Part shown: piece after piece, positions 34,984 to 42,690 of the stretch
Layout of the letters: every line of letters begins with the position of its first letter
Numbering within the stretch: position 1 is the stretch's first letter
Assembly: GCA_910579975.1 (NCBI GenBank)
Contig: CAJTWU010000002.1
Coordinates: 1 to 64,000, forward strand
Length of the DNA stretch: 64,000 bases
From: an uncultured Vampirovibrio sp.
GTDB lineage: Bacteria > Cyanobacteriota > Vampirovibrionia > Gastranaerophilales > Gastranaerophilaceae
Direction: 5' to 3'
Translations under genes and position numbers: made by a program
Notes under the pieces: model-generated
Told to the model about the DNA's origin: nothing
The model's input: the letters and a program-made list of their open reading frames with translations, nothing else
The model's database searches: none

Positions 34984-35211
34984 TTACAACCCTTTTACAA
35001 GAATATGAGGCATTATATTCAAAGCTTCAGCTATTAAAAATAAATGTTTTGTGCTAACTCTGAAAGCTTCACCATTTTCTATTTTTTTAAGATATGGAAG
35101 TCTGATACTCGTCTTTTGTGAAACTTCTTCTAAAGTAATCCCCTTTTTTTCTCTATTTTCTTTGATATTTTGACCAATAATTTTAAATGCTTCAATGTGT
35201 TCTTGCTTCAT
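34984..35211 (-). CDS. Small XRE-family regulator (75 aa)
   Basis: Almost the whole protein is one HTH ('IGQNIKENREKKGITLEEVSQKTSIRLPYLKKIENGEAF...LFLIAEALNI'), similar to the RodZ-type cytoplasmic HTH but with no membrane segment. GGAAAGG ribosome binding site. Divergent from an AbrB-like gene; the shared 89-bp region holds three AAAGTATA repeats that may be its binding sites. Confidence 0.85.
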   Translation of the reverse strand: MKQEHIEAFKIIGQNIKENREKKGITLEEVSQKTSIRLPYLKKIENGEAFRVSTKHLFLIAEALNIMPHILVKGL

Positions 35212-35241
35212 AACTTAACCTTTCCATTGTCTTTCCAATAG

Positions 35242-35277
35242 AAAGTATACATTAAAGTATAGACATTGTAAAGTATA
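35242..35277. promoter_or_regulatory. Three AAAGTATA direct repeats, candidate operator
   Basis: AAAGTATA at 35242-35249, 35254-35261 and 35270-35277, between a divergent XRE gene and an AbrB-like gene. Confidence 0.4.
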
Positions 35278-35300
35278 TGTAAAGGTAAAGGAATTTTATT

Positions 35301-35462
35301 ATGAAAAAGAAATTATACAAAAGTGGTAATGCATGGGCTTTATTAATACAGAAAGCATTTCTTCAACTTCTTGATATTAATCCCGAAACTGATGAAGTTG
35401 AAATTGATATAAAAGATAAAGTTCTTCATGTTAAAAAAGCAGAAACATCAGGTGATGTATAA
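35301..35462 (+). CDS. AbrB/MazE-like small DNA-binding protein (53 aa)
   Basis: 'KLYKSGNAWALLIQKAFLQLLDINPETDEVEIDIKDKVLHVKKA' fits the AbrB/MazE fold and resembles the 51-aa protein at 7562 (shared L-x-I-[DN]-P-x-x-D-E-V). AAAGG/AAGGA ribosome binding site. Divergent from an XRE gene and 42 nt upstream of serS. No toxin beside it. Probably a regulator. Confidence 0.7.
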   Translation: MKKKLYKSGNAWALLIQKAFLQLLDINPETDEVEIDIKDKVLHVKKAETSGDV

Positions 35463-35504
35463 ATTTTTCTGTGTTAAACTGTACACATAGACGAGGTAAT
35501 ATAA

Positions 35505-36767
35505 ATGTTAGACATTAAATTAATTAGAGAAAATCCTGAAAAGATTAACGAACTTTTAAAACGAAGAAATCCTGAATTATCAATTGATAAAGTTTTAGAA
35601 ATTGATACTGAAAGAAGAAAAATACAAGCTCAAGCAGATGAACTTAGATCAAAAAGAAAATCTGAATCACAAAAAATCGGTATGATGAAAAAGAATGGTG
35701 AAAATACTGATGCTATTCAGGAAGAAGTTCGCGCTTTGGGTGATGAAATCAAAGCATTAGAAGAAAAACAAGTTGAGTTAGATACCGCTCAAAAAGATTT
35801 TCTACTAAGAACTCCTAACATTCCTGATGAAACAACTCCTATCGGAGTTTCAGAAGATGATAATCCTACAGTTAAAACCTGGGGCGAACCTACAAAATTT
35901 GATTTTACCCCAAAAGCTCATTGGGATTTATGCGAAGAAAAAGGAATTGTTGATTTTGAACGCGGCGTAAAAATCTCTCAATCAAGATTTACATTATACA
36001 GAGGAAAAGGTGCTCGTTTGGAACGTGCTATTATCCAATTCTTCCTTGATTTGCATACAGAAGAACACGGATACGAAGAAATTCTTCCTCCATTTATGGC
36101 TAACGCAAGAACTATGACAGGTACAGGTCAGTTGCCTAAATTTGCAGAAGATATGTACAAATGCGTGGATGAAGATTTGTACTTAATCCCAACTGCAGAA
36201 GTTCCTGTTACTAATATTTATCAAGAAGAAATCTTAAGTGAAGAAGATTTACCAAAATATATGACTGCTTATACTCCATGTTTCAGACGTGAAGCTGGTT
36301 CAGCCGGTAAAGATACAAGAGGTTTAATCCGTGTTCACCAATTCAATAAAGTAGAAATGGTTAAGCTTACAACACCTGAAACAAGTCCTGAAGAACACGA
36401 AAAATTAACAAGAAATGCTGAAAGATGTCTTGAATTACTTGGACTTCCATACAGACGTGTTGCACTTTGTACTGCTGATATCGGATTCAGTGCAAACAAA
36501 TGCTTTGACTTAGAAGTTTGGTTGCCTTCCTATAACACATACAAAGAAATCTCAAGCTGTTCAAACTTCGGTGATTATCAGGCAAGAAGAGCTAACATAA
36601 GATATAGAAACAAAGAAGGAAAAGTTCAATTTGTTCATACTCTAAATGGTTCAGGTCTTGCCGTTGGAAGAACTTTCGCAGCAATTATTGAAAACTTCCA
36701 GCAAGAAGATGGAACTATTATAATACCTGAAGTATTAAGAAAATACACAGGATTTGACAGAATATAA
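35505..36767 (+). CDS. serS: Seryl-tRNA synthetase
   Basis: Class II synthetase for tRNA-Ser. 420 residues. N-terminal coiled-coil arm (~30-105), then the catalytic core with motif 2 'CFRREAGSAGKDTRGLIRVHQFNKVEM', the 'TAEVPVTN' serine site, and motif 3 'GSGLAVGRTFAAIIENFQ'. GAGG ribosome binding site; strong terminator after the stop codon. Confidence 0.97.
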   Translation: MLDIKLIRENPEKINELLKRRNPELSIDKVLEIDTERRKIQAQADELRSKRKSESQKIGMMKKNGENTDAIQEEVRALGDEIKALEEKQVELDTAQKDFLLRTPNIPDETTPIGVSEDDNPTVKTWGEPTKFDFTPKAHWDLCEEKGIVDFERGVKISQSRFTLYRGKGARLERAIIQFFLDLHTEEHGYEEILPPFMANARTMTGTGQLPKFAEDMYKCVDEDLYLIPTAEVPVTNIYQEEILSEEDLPKYMTAYTPCFRREAGSAGKDTRGLIRVHQFNKVEMVKLTTPETSPEEHEKLTRNAERCLELLGLPYRRVALCTADIGFSANKCFDLEVWLPSYNTYKEISSCSNFGDYQARRANIRYRNKEGKVQFVHTLNGSGLAVGRTFAAIIENFQQEDGTIIIPEVLRKYTGFDRI

Positions 36768-36770
36768 ACT

Positions 36771-36802
36771 AAAAAACCTCTCTTTAATAGAGAGGTTTTT
36801 TT
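36771..36802 (+). terminator. Intrinsic terminator after serS
   Basis: CCTCTCT (36777-36783), TTAAT, AGAGAGG (36789-36795), A-rich before and T-rich after. Confidence 0.9.
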
Positions 36803-36894
36803 ACAATCTTAACATTTCTATTGCTTATGAAAACAACTTGCATTATACTTACAAAAAACTAAAATGCAAAAGGGATATATTATAGGAGGTATTT

Positions 36895-37605
36895 ATGATT
36901 CAACCAATCAATAGTATTAATTTTAACAATTATTCACAAAAAACAACTTTTAAAGCAAAAGTTCCTTTTACAGGACATTATGACCCTCACTGTGTTTCAC
37001 GTGTAGGAGATGCAAAAGTTCTTACATTAGGTGAAGAACTAAAACATGAATTTAAACCATTAATTGATTCAGTTAAGAAAATTTTTAAAACTGAAGATAC
37101 TAATAATATTGTCAGCCAAAATGGAGAAACATTATTTCACACAATGCCTGATGGTAGTATGATACCTGTTTCATTAAAAGAAAGTGCTGAAAAAATAACA
37201 GAAAATCCGGCTGTTAAAGCTTCTGTTAATGCATTCAAAGAAAAATTTATGCCGGAACTTACCGACACAACTGCAACAGCAATTTCAGAAACTCAACAAA
37301 ACGGCTCTGTGTTAACTCATTTATTATATGACGGTTCTGGTGCAATTAATATGCCTGTAAGTGAAACTGTTAATCATACAACTATTCTTGATGCTGCAAA
37401 TATTTTAACACCAAAATCAGACACAGGAATATTAAATGATTTATTAGAACAAAGCGATTCTATATCAGATTTAACTAATGCAAGCGATGCTTTATCTGCT
37501 TTAAGCTCATCAAGTGATATTGCAAGTGAAGCTGCAGGAACTTTACTTGGCAAGTTAGCAGAACATGCTGACGATATTCAAGATGTAATTGACACTTTAA
37601 GTTAG
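36895..37605 (+). CDS. Tagged hypothetical protein (236 aa)
   Basis: It begins MIQPINSINFNNYSQ then TTFKAKVPFTG, the clearest example of the N-terminal tag in the window. The rest is soluble and rich in Ser, Asp and Ala, with a low-complexity helical C-terminus (DLTNASDALSALSSSSDIASEA). No signal peptide, membrane helix or known domain. AGGAGG ribosome binding site. Fifteen bases separate it from another tagged gene; the two form a likely operon. Confidence 0.65.
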   Translation: MIQPINSINFNNYSQKTTFKAKVPFTGHYDPHCVSRVGDAKVLTLGEELKHEFKPLIDSVKKIFKTEDTNNIVSQNGETLFHTMPDGSMIPVSLKESAEKITENPAVKASVNAFKEKFMPELTDTTATAISETQQNGSVLTHLLYDGSGAINMPVSETVNHTTILDAANILTPKSDTGILNDLLEQSDSISDLTNASDALSALSSSSDIASEAAGTLLGKLAEHADDIQDVIDTLS

Positions 37606-37620
37606 TTTCGGAGAAATTTT

Positions 37621-38910
37621 ATGAAAATATCATTATCACAAAGGCTTAATCAACCCTATGTTGATTCAAATAATAATCAAATAAATAAATTGGGAATAAC
37701 AAAAAATGACAATATAGCTTTTAAAAGTTTATCAGGCTACTTGGGCGGCAAAATCGTTGTTAGTTCAACTATATCAGGAATTAAATCTTCACAAGTAAAT
37801 AAATTTAAAAAAGGATTCATAGATATTTTAAATAATTCACAAAATTATGAAAACTATGATATTGCAACCAGAATAATTCAATTAAGTAAAACAGAAAACA
37901 ATATTGATAGAAAAATTAATCCTGTTAGTTTTTTGGTTAACGTATTTTCTGGAACAACTTTTCATCTTGAGGATTTGAAAATAGAAACTTTAAATCGCTT
38001 AAATCAATTTGATGACAATGACAATTCTATAAGAATTGCTAAAAAATATTTTATAAATTCTTTATTTGAATCAGGTGATTATACAAAAGATTATTTTGCA
38101 GATAACTTAAAAAAAATGTCTAATTTGTATTATGGCAATTTAAAAGAAGAACTTGCTGATAGAGTTTTATATACACCTTTACAACATCGTTTAAAAGATT
38201 GCCCTGAACAACATTTTTATAATTTTAAATTAATACAGGCATTGGATGATGGTAGTGGTGCTCATGACAACTATTTTGTTAAAAATATTAATGCAATAAA
38301 ACAATTATTGCAGTTATCTAATTCCACTGCTCTTAAACAACTAACACAAGAAAGAAATAAAGCATTTGCATATTATAGCCACATGTTTGTTTTTGATGGA
38401 TATGATGACAGAATAGAATACAATAAAGATATGTGGAGAAAAGCTCTTGAAGAACAATTCAATATTAATCTTAAAAAATCAGAAAACAATTCAAAAAAAC
38501 TTTCTGAATTATTAAATATAAATGAAGGACTTGCAATAGAAATATTAAAAGATGATAAAGCTTTATCAGATATTGAAAAAAGCAATAATCCAGAAGAGAA
38601 ACAAAAAATATTAATTAAAAGAATAGATGAAAAATTCAATACAAAAACAACTGTATTTACTGATTCATGGGATCAAAATGCTGACTATAGAAATTTGAGA
38701 ATAAAATTATATAGTATAATTTGTTTAGTAAAACGTTCTAAGTTAAATGACGAAGAAAATGTAAAGAAAATATTTGACCACTTTAAAAAACAATTTGATA
38801 AACTTGACAGCGATTTAGAATATGCTGCAATGACAAGAGGCCCAGGTGCAAGTTTACTAACAGATCCGTATTCAGAAAGTTTTCTTGATGAAAGGCTTAC
38901 TACATTATAA
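37621..38910 (+). CDS. Tagged hypothetical protein (429 aa)
   Basis: It begins MKISLSQRLNQPYV and has NIAFKSLSG at ~31-39, the tag in a longer spacing. The remainder is a lysine/asparagine-rich helical protein with no recognised domain, signal peptide or membrane segment. GGAG ribosome binding site. It sits immediately behind another tagged gene, so the two products may act together. Confidence 0.65.
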   Translation: MKISLSQRLNQPYVDSNNNQINKLGITKNDNIAFKSLSGYLGGKIVVSSTISGIKSSQVNKFKKGFIDILNNSQNYENYDIATRIIQLSKTENNIDRKINPVSFLVNVFSGTTFHLEDLKIETLNRLNQFDDNDNSIRIAKKYFINSLFESGDYTKDYFADNLKKMSNLYYGNLKEELADRVLYTPLQHRLKDCPEQHFYNFKLIQALDDGSGAHDNYFVKNINAIKQLLQLSNSTALKQLTQERNKAFAYYSHMFVFDGYDDRIEYNKDMWRKALEEQFNINLKKSENNSKKLSELLNINEGLAIEILKDDKALSDIEKSNNPEEKQKILIKRIDEKFNTKTTVFTDSWDQNADYRNLRIKLYSIICLVKRSKLNDEENVKKIFDHFKKQFDKLDSDLEYAAMTRGPGASLLTDPYSESFLDERLTTL

Positions 38911-38911
38911 T

Positions 38912-39340
38912 TTAATATGCTTTTATTAAAAAGATTTGAATACCGTTTTCAAGTCGCTCAATTCTTTTAACATATTTATAATCTGTTGGTGAGTTTAAAA
39001 TCAAAACTACAGCTGGTTTTTTGCCTGTAAGTTTCGAGTAATATAAAGATTGACCGATACTTTCAGCCCATTTTTTAGCAAAATCAAACTCGATTGCATA
39101 ATCCTTAGTTAAGCAATCTACTCTTGTCATATCCCAAAGAATAGCTTCTTTGCGGCCAAAATCAGGAGTGCACCACTGGTTCTGGTAATAACTTTCCACT
39201 TGATTGGGCATCATAGTTTGCTCTTCATACCATTTTTGAGGAACATAATTAAGTCCGAAGTAGTATACACCTGTTGCCATAAGAATAAAAGTTATCAGAA
39301 AATGAATAGTTTTGTTACTACTCTTTTTCTTTCTAGCCAT
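38912..39340 (-). CDS. Membrane-anchored protein with PD-(D/E)xK-nuclease-like motif (142 aa)
   Basis: ATG 39340 chosen over TTG 39349. Basic start (MARKKKSSNK), one membrane helix (~12-30), then a domain with 'RVDCLTKDYAIEFDFAKKWAESIGQSLYYSKLTGKKPAVVLIL' (73-114). Spacing Asp75, Glu84-x-Asp86, Lys89/90, Gln97-x-x-Tyr100 resembles the PD-(D/E)xK nuclease core, with KWxExIGQxLyY a recurring pattern in small restriction-endonuclease-like proteins. Topology would place the domain outside the membrane if the positive-inside rule holds. Overlaps the decarboxylase gene by 8 bp. Confidence 0.55.
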   Translation of the reverse strand: MARKKKSSNKTIHFLITFILMATGVYYFGLNYVPQKWYEEQTMMPNQVESYYQNQWCTPDFGRKEAILWDMTRVDCLTKDYAIEFDFAKKWAESIGQSLYYSKLTGKKPAVVLILNSPTDYKYVKRIERLENGIQIFLIKAY

Positions 39341-40769
39341 TCTTAACAACCTCTAAAGTCTTATAGTCATTCAGATACGGCAAATGTTCTTCTGTAATCA
39401 ACTCACCTGGAAGAAGAATTGAAATCCCTGGAGGACATTCAGCAACAACTTCTGCTGAAATTCTACCGATTGCTTCTTCTTTTGGAATAACTTCCTTATC
39501 TGCATAATATGCTTCTCGAAGGCTCATCATTATTTTTGGCTCTAACATAGGCATATGTTTTCTGTTTTCCAGATAACAAATATCCATATAGTTATCACGT
39601 GCAATTTTTTCCAAACAATCAGCAAGATATTTAAAATCAGAACGTTTATTGCCCAAATTACAAAGGATTAAAACTCCAATATCAGAAGCGGATTCTACTT
39701 CAATATTAAAATCAATTTCTAAGATTGATTCTAATCTTTTTCCTGAAAGTCCGTCAATTTTGATAAAAACTTTTGTTACATCAGTCATATAGCCAAAATC
39801 TGTTTTTAGCTGATGAAGATTAGGAATATTATCAAGACGGGTTCTTAGATATTTTGCGTTTTTAACTGTTCTATCCAGAAGGGCTTGACCTGATTTAGAT
39901 TGAAGTGTTGCACGAGCTGCATCTAAACTTGCTAAAAGTAATAAAGAAGGGCTTGTTGTATGTAAAAGTTTAAGTGCTTTTTCAACAGAGTCCGGATTAA
40001 TTAAAGACTCTTTTGCAATATGAAGCATAGAACTTTGTGACATACTTCCACCTGTTTTATGAAGTGAGTGAACAACAGCATCTGCGCCAAGTTTCAAAGC
40101 TGTTATAGGAAGATGTTTATTAAAATTCCACAAACATCCGTGAGCTTCATCAACAACCAGAGGTACATTGTATTTTTTACAAACAGCACTGATTGATTTT
40201 ATATCAGAAACAACACCTTCATAAGTAGGATTTGTAATCCAAACAAGACCTACATCATCATTGTTTTTAAGAATTTCTTCAATAGTACTTGCCTGAATAC
40301 TTCCCCAAATAGACCAATCATCAATTCTTGAAGGACATATCCAAATAGGTTCAGCGCCTGAAATCATAAGTCCGGTTAAAGCTGAACGATGACAATTACG
40401 ATTAATAATAACTTTTTTACCTTTTTTAGTAAGAGACATACCTATAGCTAGATTACCAGCTGTTGAACCATTTAATAAAAAGAATGTTTTTGCTGCACCG
40501 AAAGCCTCTGCAGCAAGGTTTTGAGCCTCTGCAATCGGACCTGTTGCAGGGTGAAGCGTTCCAAGATTATCAAATTCATCTGTTGTATCAATTGATAAAA
40601 CTTTATCACCAACAAGTTTTTTGAAATCTTTAAAAACAGCTTTGCCTTTGGTATGCCCAGGTATATGAAACTGGTAAGTCGGATGTTCGTAAGCTGTTTT
40701 CAATGCTTCCACGATAGGAGCTTTTATTTTTTCTTGAGTTTCTCGATTTGTTTTAGTAAATTTTGCCAT
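39333..40769 (-). CDS. speA: Orn/Lys/Arg decarboxylase (SpeA/CadA-like, fold type I)
   Basis: PLP enzyme of 478 residues, the short bacterial/cyanobacterial form. 'FHIPGHTKGK' (34-43), 'LLNGSTAGN', Asp207 in 'VVDEAHG', and the Schiff-base Lys238 in 'HSLHKTGGSMSQSSMLH'. The C-terminal domain contains 'ECPPGISILLPGE'. Substrate (arginine versus lysine) is not decided by sequence; arginine decarboxylase is usual in this lineage. It would feed polyamine synthesis. A TATTAT box lies 10 nt before the ATG with no ribosome binding site. Confidence 0.85.
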   Translation of the reverse strand: MAKFTKTNRETQEKIKAPIVEALKTAYEHPTYQFHIPGHTKGKAVFKDFKKLVGDKVLSIDTTDEFDNLGTLHPATGPIAEAQNLAAEAFGAAKTFFLLNGSTAGNLAIGMSLTKKGKKVIINRNCHRSALTGLMISGAEPIWICPSRIDDWSIWGSIQASTIEEILKNNDDVGLVWITNPTYEGVVSDIKSISAVCKKYNVPLVVDEAHGCLWNFNKHLPITALKLGADAVVHSLHKTGGSMSQSSMLHIAKESLINPDSVEKALKLLHTTSPSLLLLASLDAARATLQSKSGQALLDRTVKNAKYLRTRLDNIPNLHQLKTDFGYMTDVTKVFIKIDGLSGKRLESILEIDFNIEVESASDIGVLILCNLGNKRSDFKYLADCLEKIARDNYMDICYLENRKHMPMLEPKIMMSLREAYYADKEVIPKEEAIGRISAEVVAECPPGISILLPGELITEEHLPYLNDYKTLEVVKNG

Positions 40770-40912
40770 AGTAACATGTATAATACTCTAAAAAAATTTT
40801 TTTTGCTATTTTTCAACAAAGGTCGGACGACAATCGCGTTACTACTAATTTAGCGTAAAATTACAAGTCGTCCTCAATGGTTAAACTACAAGCGGGTTCA
40901 AGCTTGTTGAAA

Positions 40913-42442
40913 TCAAACTAAACTTTTAACAAAATCATCAGCTGACAATTTTTTACCTGTAAATTTTTCAATCAGTTCATTTTCTTCCATACTTGTACCG
41001 TATTTAAAAAGATTTTCTTCTAAAATTAATGAAGTATTAGGATTTTCAGTTAAGTTTCCAAGATGGTTATATATTTGAGCTTTAATTAATGTTGCTCTAA
41101 AATAATTCTGATAATATGAAGGATGTGAAAGATAATGAGGAATTGAAGCCCAGCCGTTATCAGGTTCTTCATTTTCGCTGCGAAGCTGAAATTTAACTTT
41201 AAGGTCATGCCATAATTTTTTTAAATCCTGATCTGGATTTTTGTACATTTCTTTCTCAAAATTTATTATTACTTGAGAATGAGCAATAAAATTAGCTTCA
41301 TCTTTTTTGAATGTTTGTTTAAACTCTTGTAAAATATTACCCGGAACAATTCCTTGAAGAATATTTTCTCTTTTTTGAATATCGCCCATCATCATTGCAA
41401 TTGCTTCGGTCATAGCCGGATAAGTTTGACGGTCAATAAACGGTAAGTCACGTGAAATACCGAGAGCGTAAACACAATGACCCATTTCATGATTAAGGGT
41501 ATCAAGGCTGTGAGTGTTATTAGTCAGGTTAGCAAGAATTCTTGCATCAAGTCCGGCATCAATATCAAAACAAAAACCGTGAGTATTTTTGCCTTTACGC
41601 GGGAATAAATCAAGAGTTAGTTTTCCTTCTTTTAAAAGTTTGTCTACATCATAACCCATTTTTTTGTAGGCATTTTTAGAAATTTCTACGATTTGTTCTT
41701 TATCTTTAAAACATTCATTAACTTTTTTTGCCGGGTCATTATCTAATAAAAGTCCATAATGATAGGAGTTTAATTCATTTATACCGAAGAAAGTTTTTAA
41801 TTCATTTTGCTTTTCCAGAAGAATATTTTTTATTGTGTATTTGGATTTAGAATAAACTTCATCTAAGAGGTTTGTAAGCTCATTTAAGTCGACTTCATAA
41901 TCTTCAACAAGTTTGTATTCAAAATAGTTAGAAAAACCTTTTTTAAGGGCAAATGCGTTGCGCATTTTAACAAATTCTTTTAAATCATTTGCAATTAAAT
42001 CAGCAGCTTTAATATTTGCCTCATATGCTTTTTTTCTAATTTCGACATCCGGTTCTGTTTGAAGAATTTTCTGGATTTCTACTCTTGAAACTTCTTTGTC
42101 GTCAATTTTGAGAATGTATGAGTTATATTTTTGAGCAATTTCGTTTTCTTTATTACGAAGATTTTTTAAATCTTCACCTGTATTTAATTCCTCTTCAAAA
42201 TCTTTCAGAATATTTTTAAGTTGTTTTTGTTCATGATGATTAAGAAGATTTTTATCTATTTTTTTAAATTGTTTATAGAAATTTTCATCTTTAAAAATAT
42301 TAGAATGTTCATCCTGTGCTTTAGTCATTTTTTCAAGGTTTTCAGAACTTGAGTTAATATAAAAATCCCAATCAGCATTACACATATTTAAGTATTTTTC
42401 ATACCAAATTTCAGAAAACTTATCTCTAACATTTTTGAACAT
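40913..42442 (-). CDS. M3/M2-like zinc metallopeptidase
   Basis: 509 residues, cytoplasmic (no signal peptide). Zincin motif HEMGH (318-322), with Glu346 in 'TEAIAMMMGD' as a probable third ligand. The long helical N-terminal half and the 'KKGFSNYFEYKL' region match oligopeptidase-F/peptidyl-dipeptidase-type enzymes. HEMGH is the spelling in ACE-like M2 enzymes, whereas M3 usually has HExGH with F, so assignment between the two is uncertain. Role: degradation of small peptides. Confidence 0.8.
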   Translation of the reverse strand: MFKNVRDKFSEIWYEKYLNMCNADWDFYINSSSENLEKMTKAQDEHSNIFKDENFYKQFKKIDKNLLNHHEQKQLKNILKDFEEELNTGEDLKNLRNKENEIAQKYNSYILKIDDKEVSRVEIQKILQTEPDVEIRKKAYEANIKAADLIANDLKEFVKMRNAFALKKGFSNYFEYKLVEDYEVDLNELTNLLDEVYSKSKYTIKNILLEKQNELKTFFGINELNSYHYGLLLDNDPAKKVNECFKDKEQIVEISKNAYKKMGYDVDKLLKEGKLTLDLFPRKGKNTHGFCFDIDAGLDARILANLTNNTHSLDTLNHEMGHCVYALGISRDLPFIDRQTYPAMTEAIAMMMGDIQKRENILQGIVPGNILQEFKQTFKKDEANFIAHSQVIINFEKEMYKNPDQDLKKLWHDLKVKFQLRSENEEPDNGWASIPHYLSHPSYYQNYFRATLIKAQIYNHLGNLTENPNTSLILEENLFKYGTSMEENELIEKFTGKKLSADDFVKSLV

Positions 42443-42525
42443 TTATTTTTTCCTTTTTTATTATTAATAATATATTTATATAATATTATATTAATTCTTA
42501 ATCTTCATCATCTGGATTAATTATT

Positions 42526-42690
42526 TGTAGAAAATTGGTTGAATGCATTGATATCAGCGGGTTTTTCATGTTCAAAAGATTGTAGAAAAAATGTTCAAAA
42601 CTCTCCGATTTTGAACATTTTTCTACAAAGATTATAATGAAGAATGAACCAATGTTCATAACTATAAAGTTTTGAACATACTTTTCTACA
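42526..42690. repeat. Cluster of TGTAGAAAA / ATGTTCAAAA boxes
   Basis: Between the zinc peptidase and the M16 gene: TGTAGAAAA at 42526, ATGTTCAAAA at 42568 and a combined box at 42581-42600. Its inverted form, TTTTGAACATTTTTCTACA (42609-42627), makes a ~19-bp hairpin with it. A further inverted copy is at 42670-42690, next to the M16 stop codon. It may be a terminator/operator cluster or a small local repeat expansion. Confidence 0.6.

Noticed and set aside
40785..40905. tRNA or riboswitch before the decarboxylase
   Set aside because: GGACGAC/GTCGTCC and ACAAGC/GCTTGT stems exist, but there is no cloverleaf and no known riboswitch core; left unassigned.
42526..42690. CRISPR array
   Set aside because: Repeats are in both orientations, irregularly spaced and without spacers of uniform length; no cas genes nearby.
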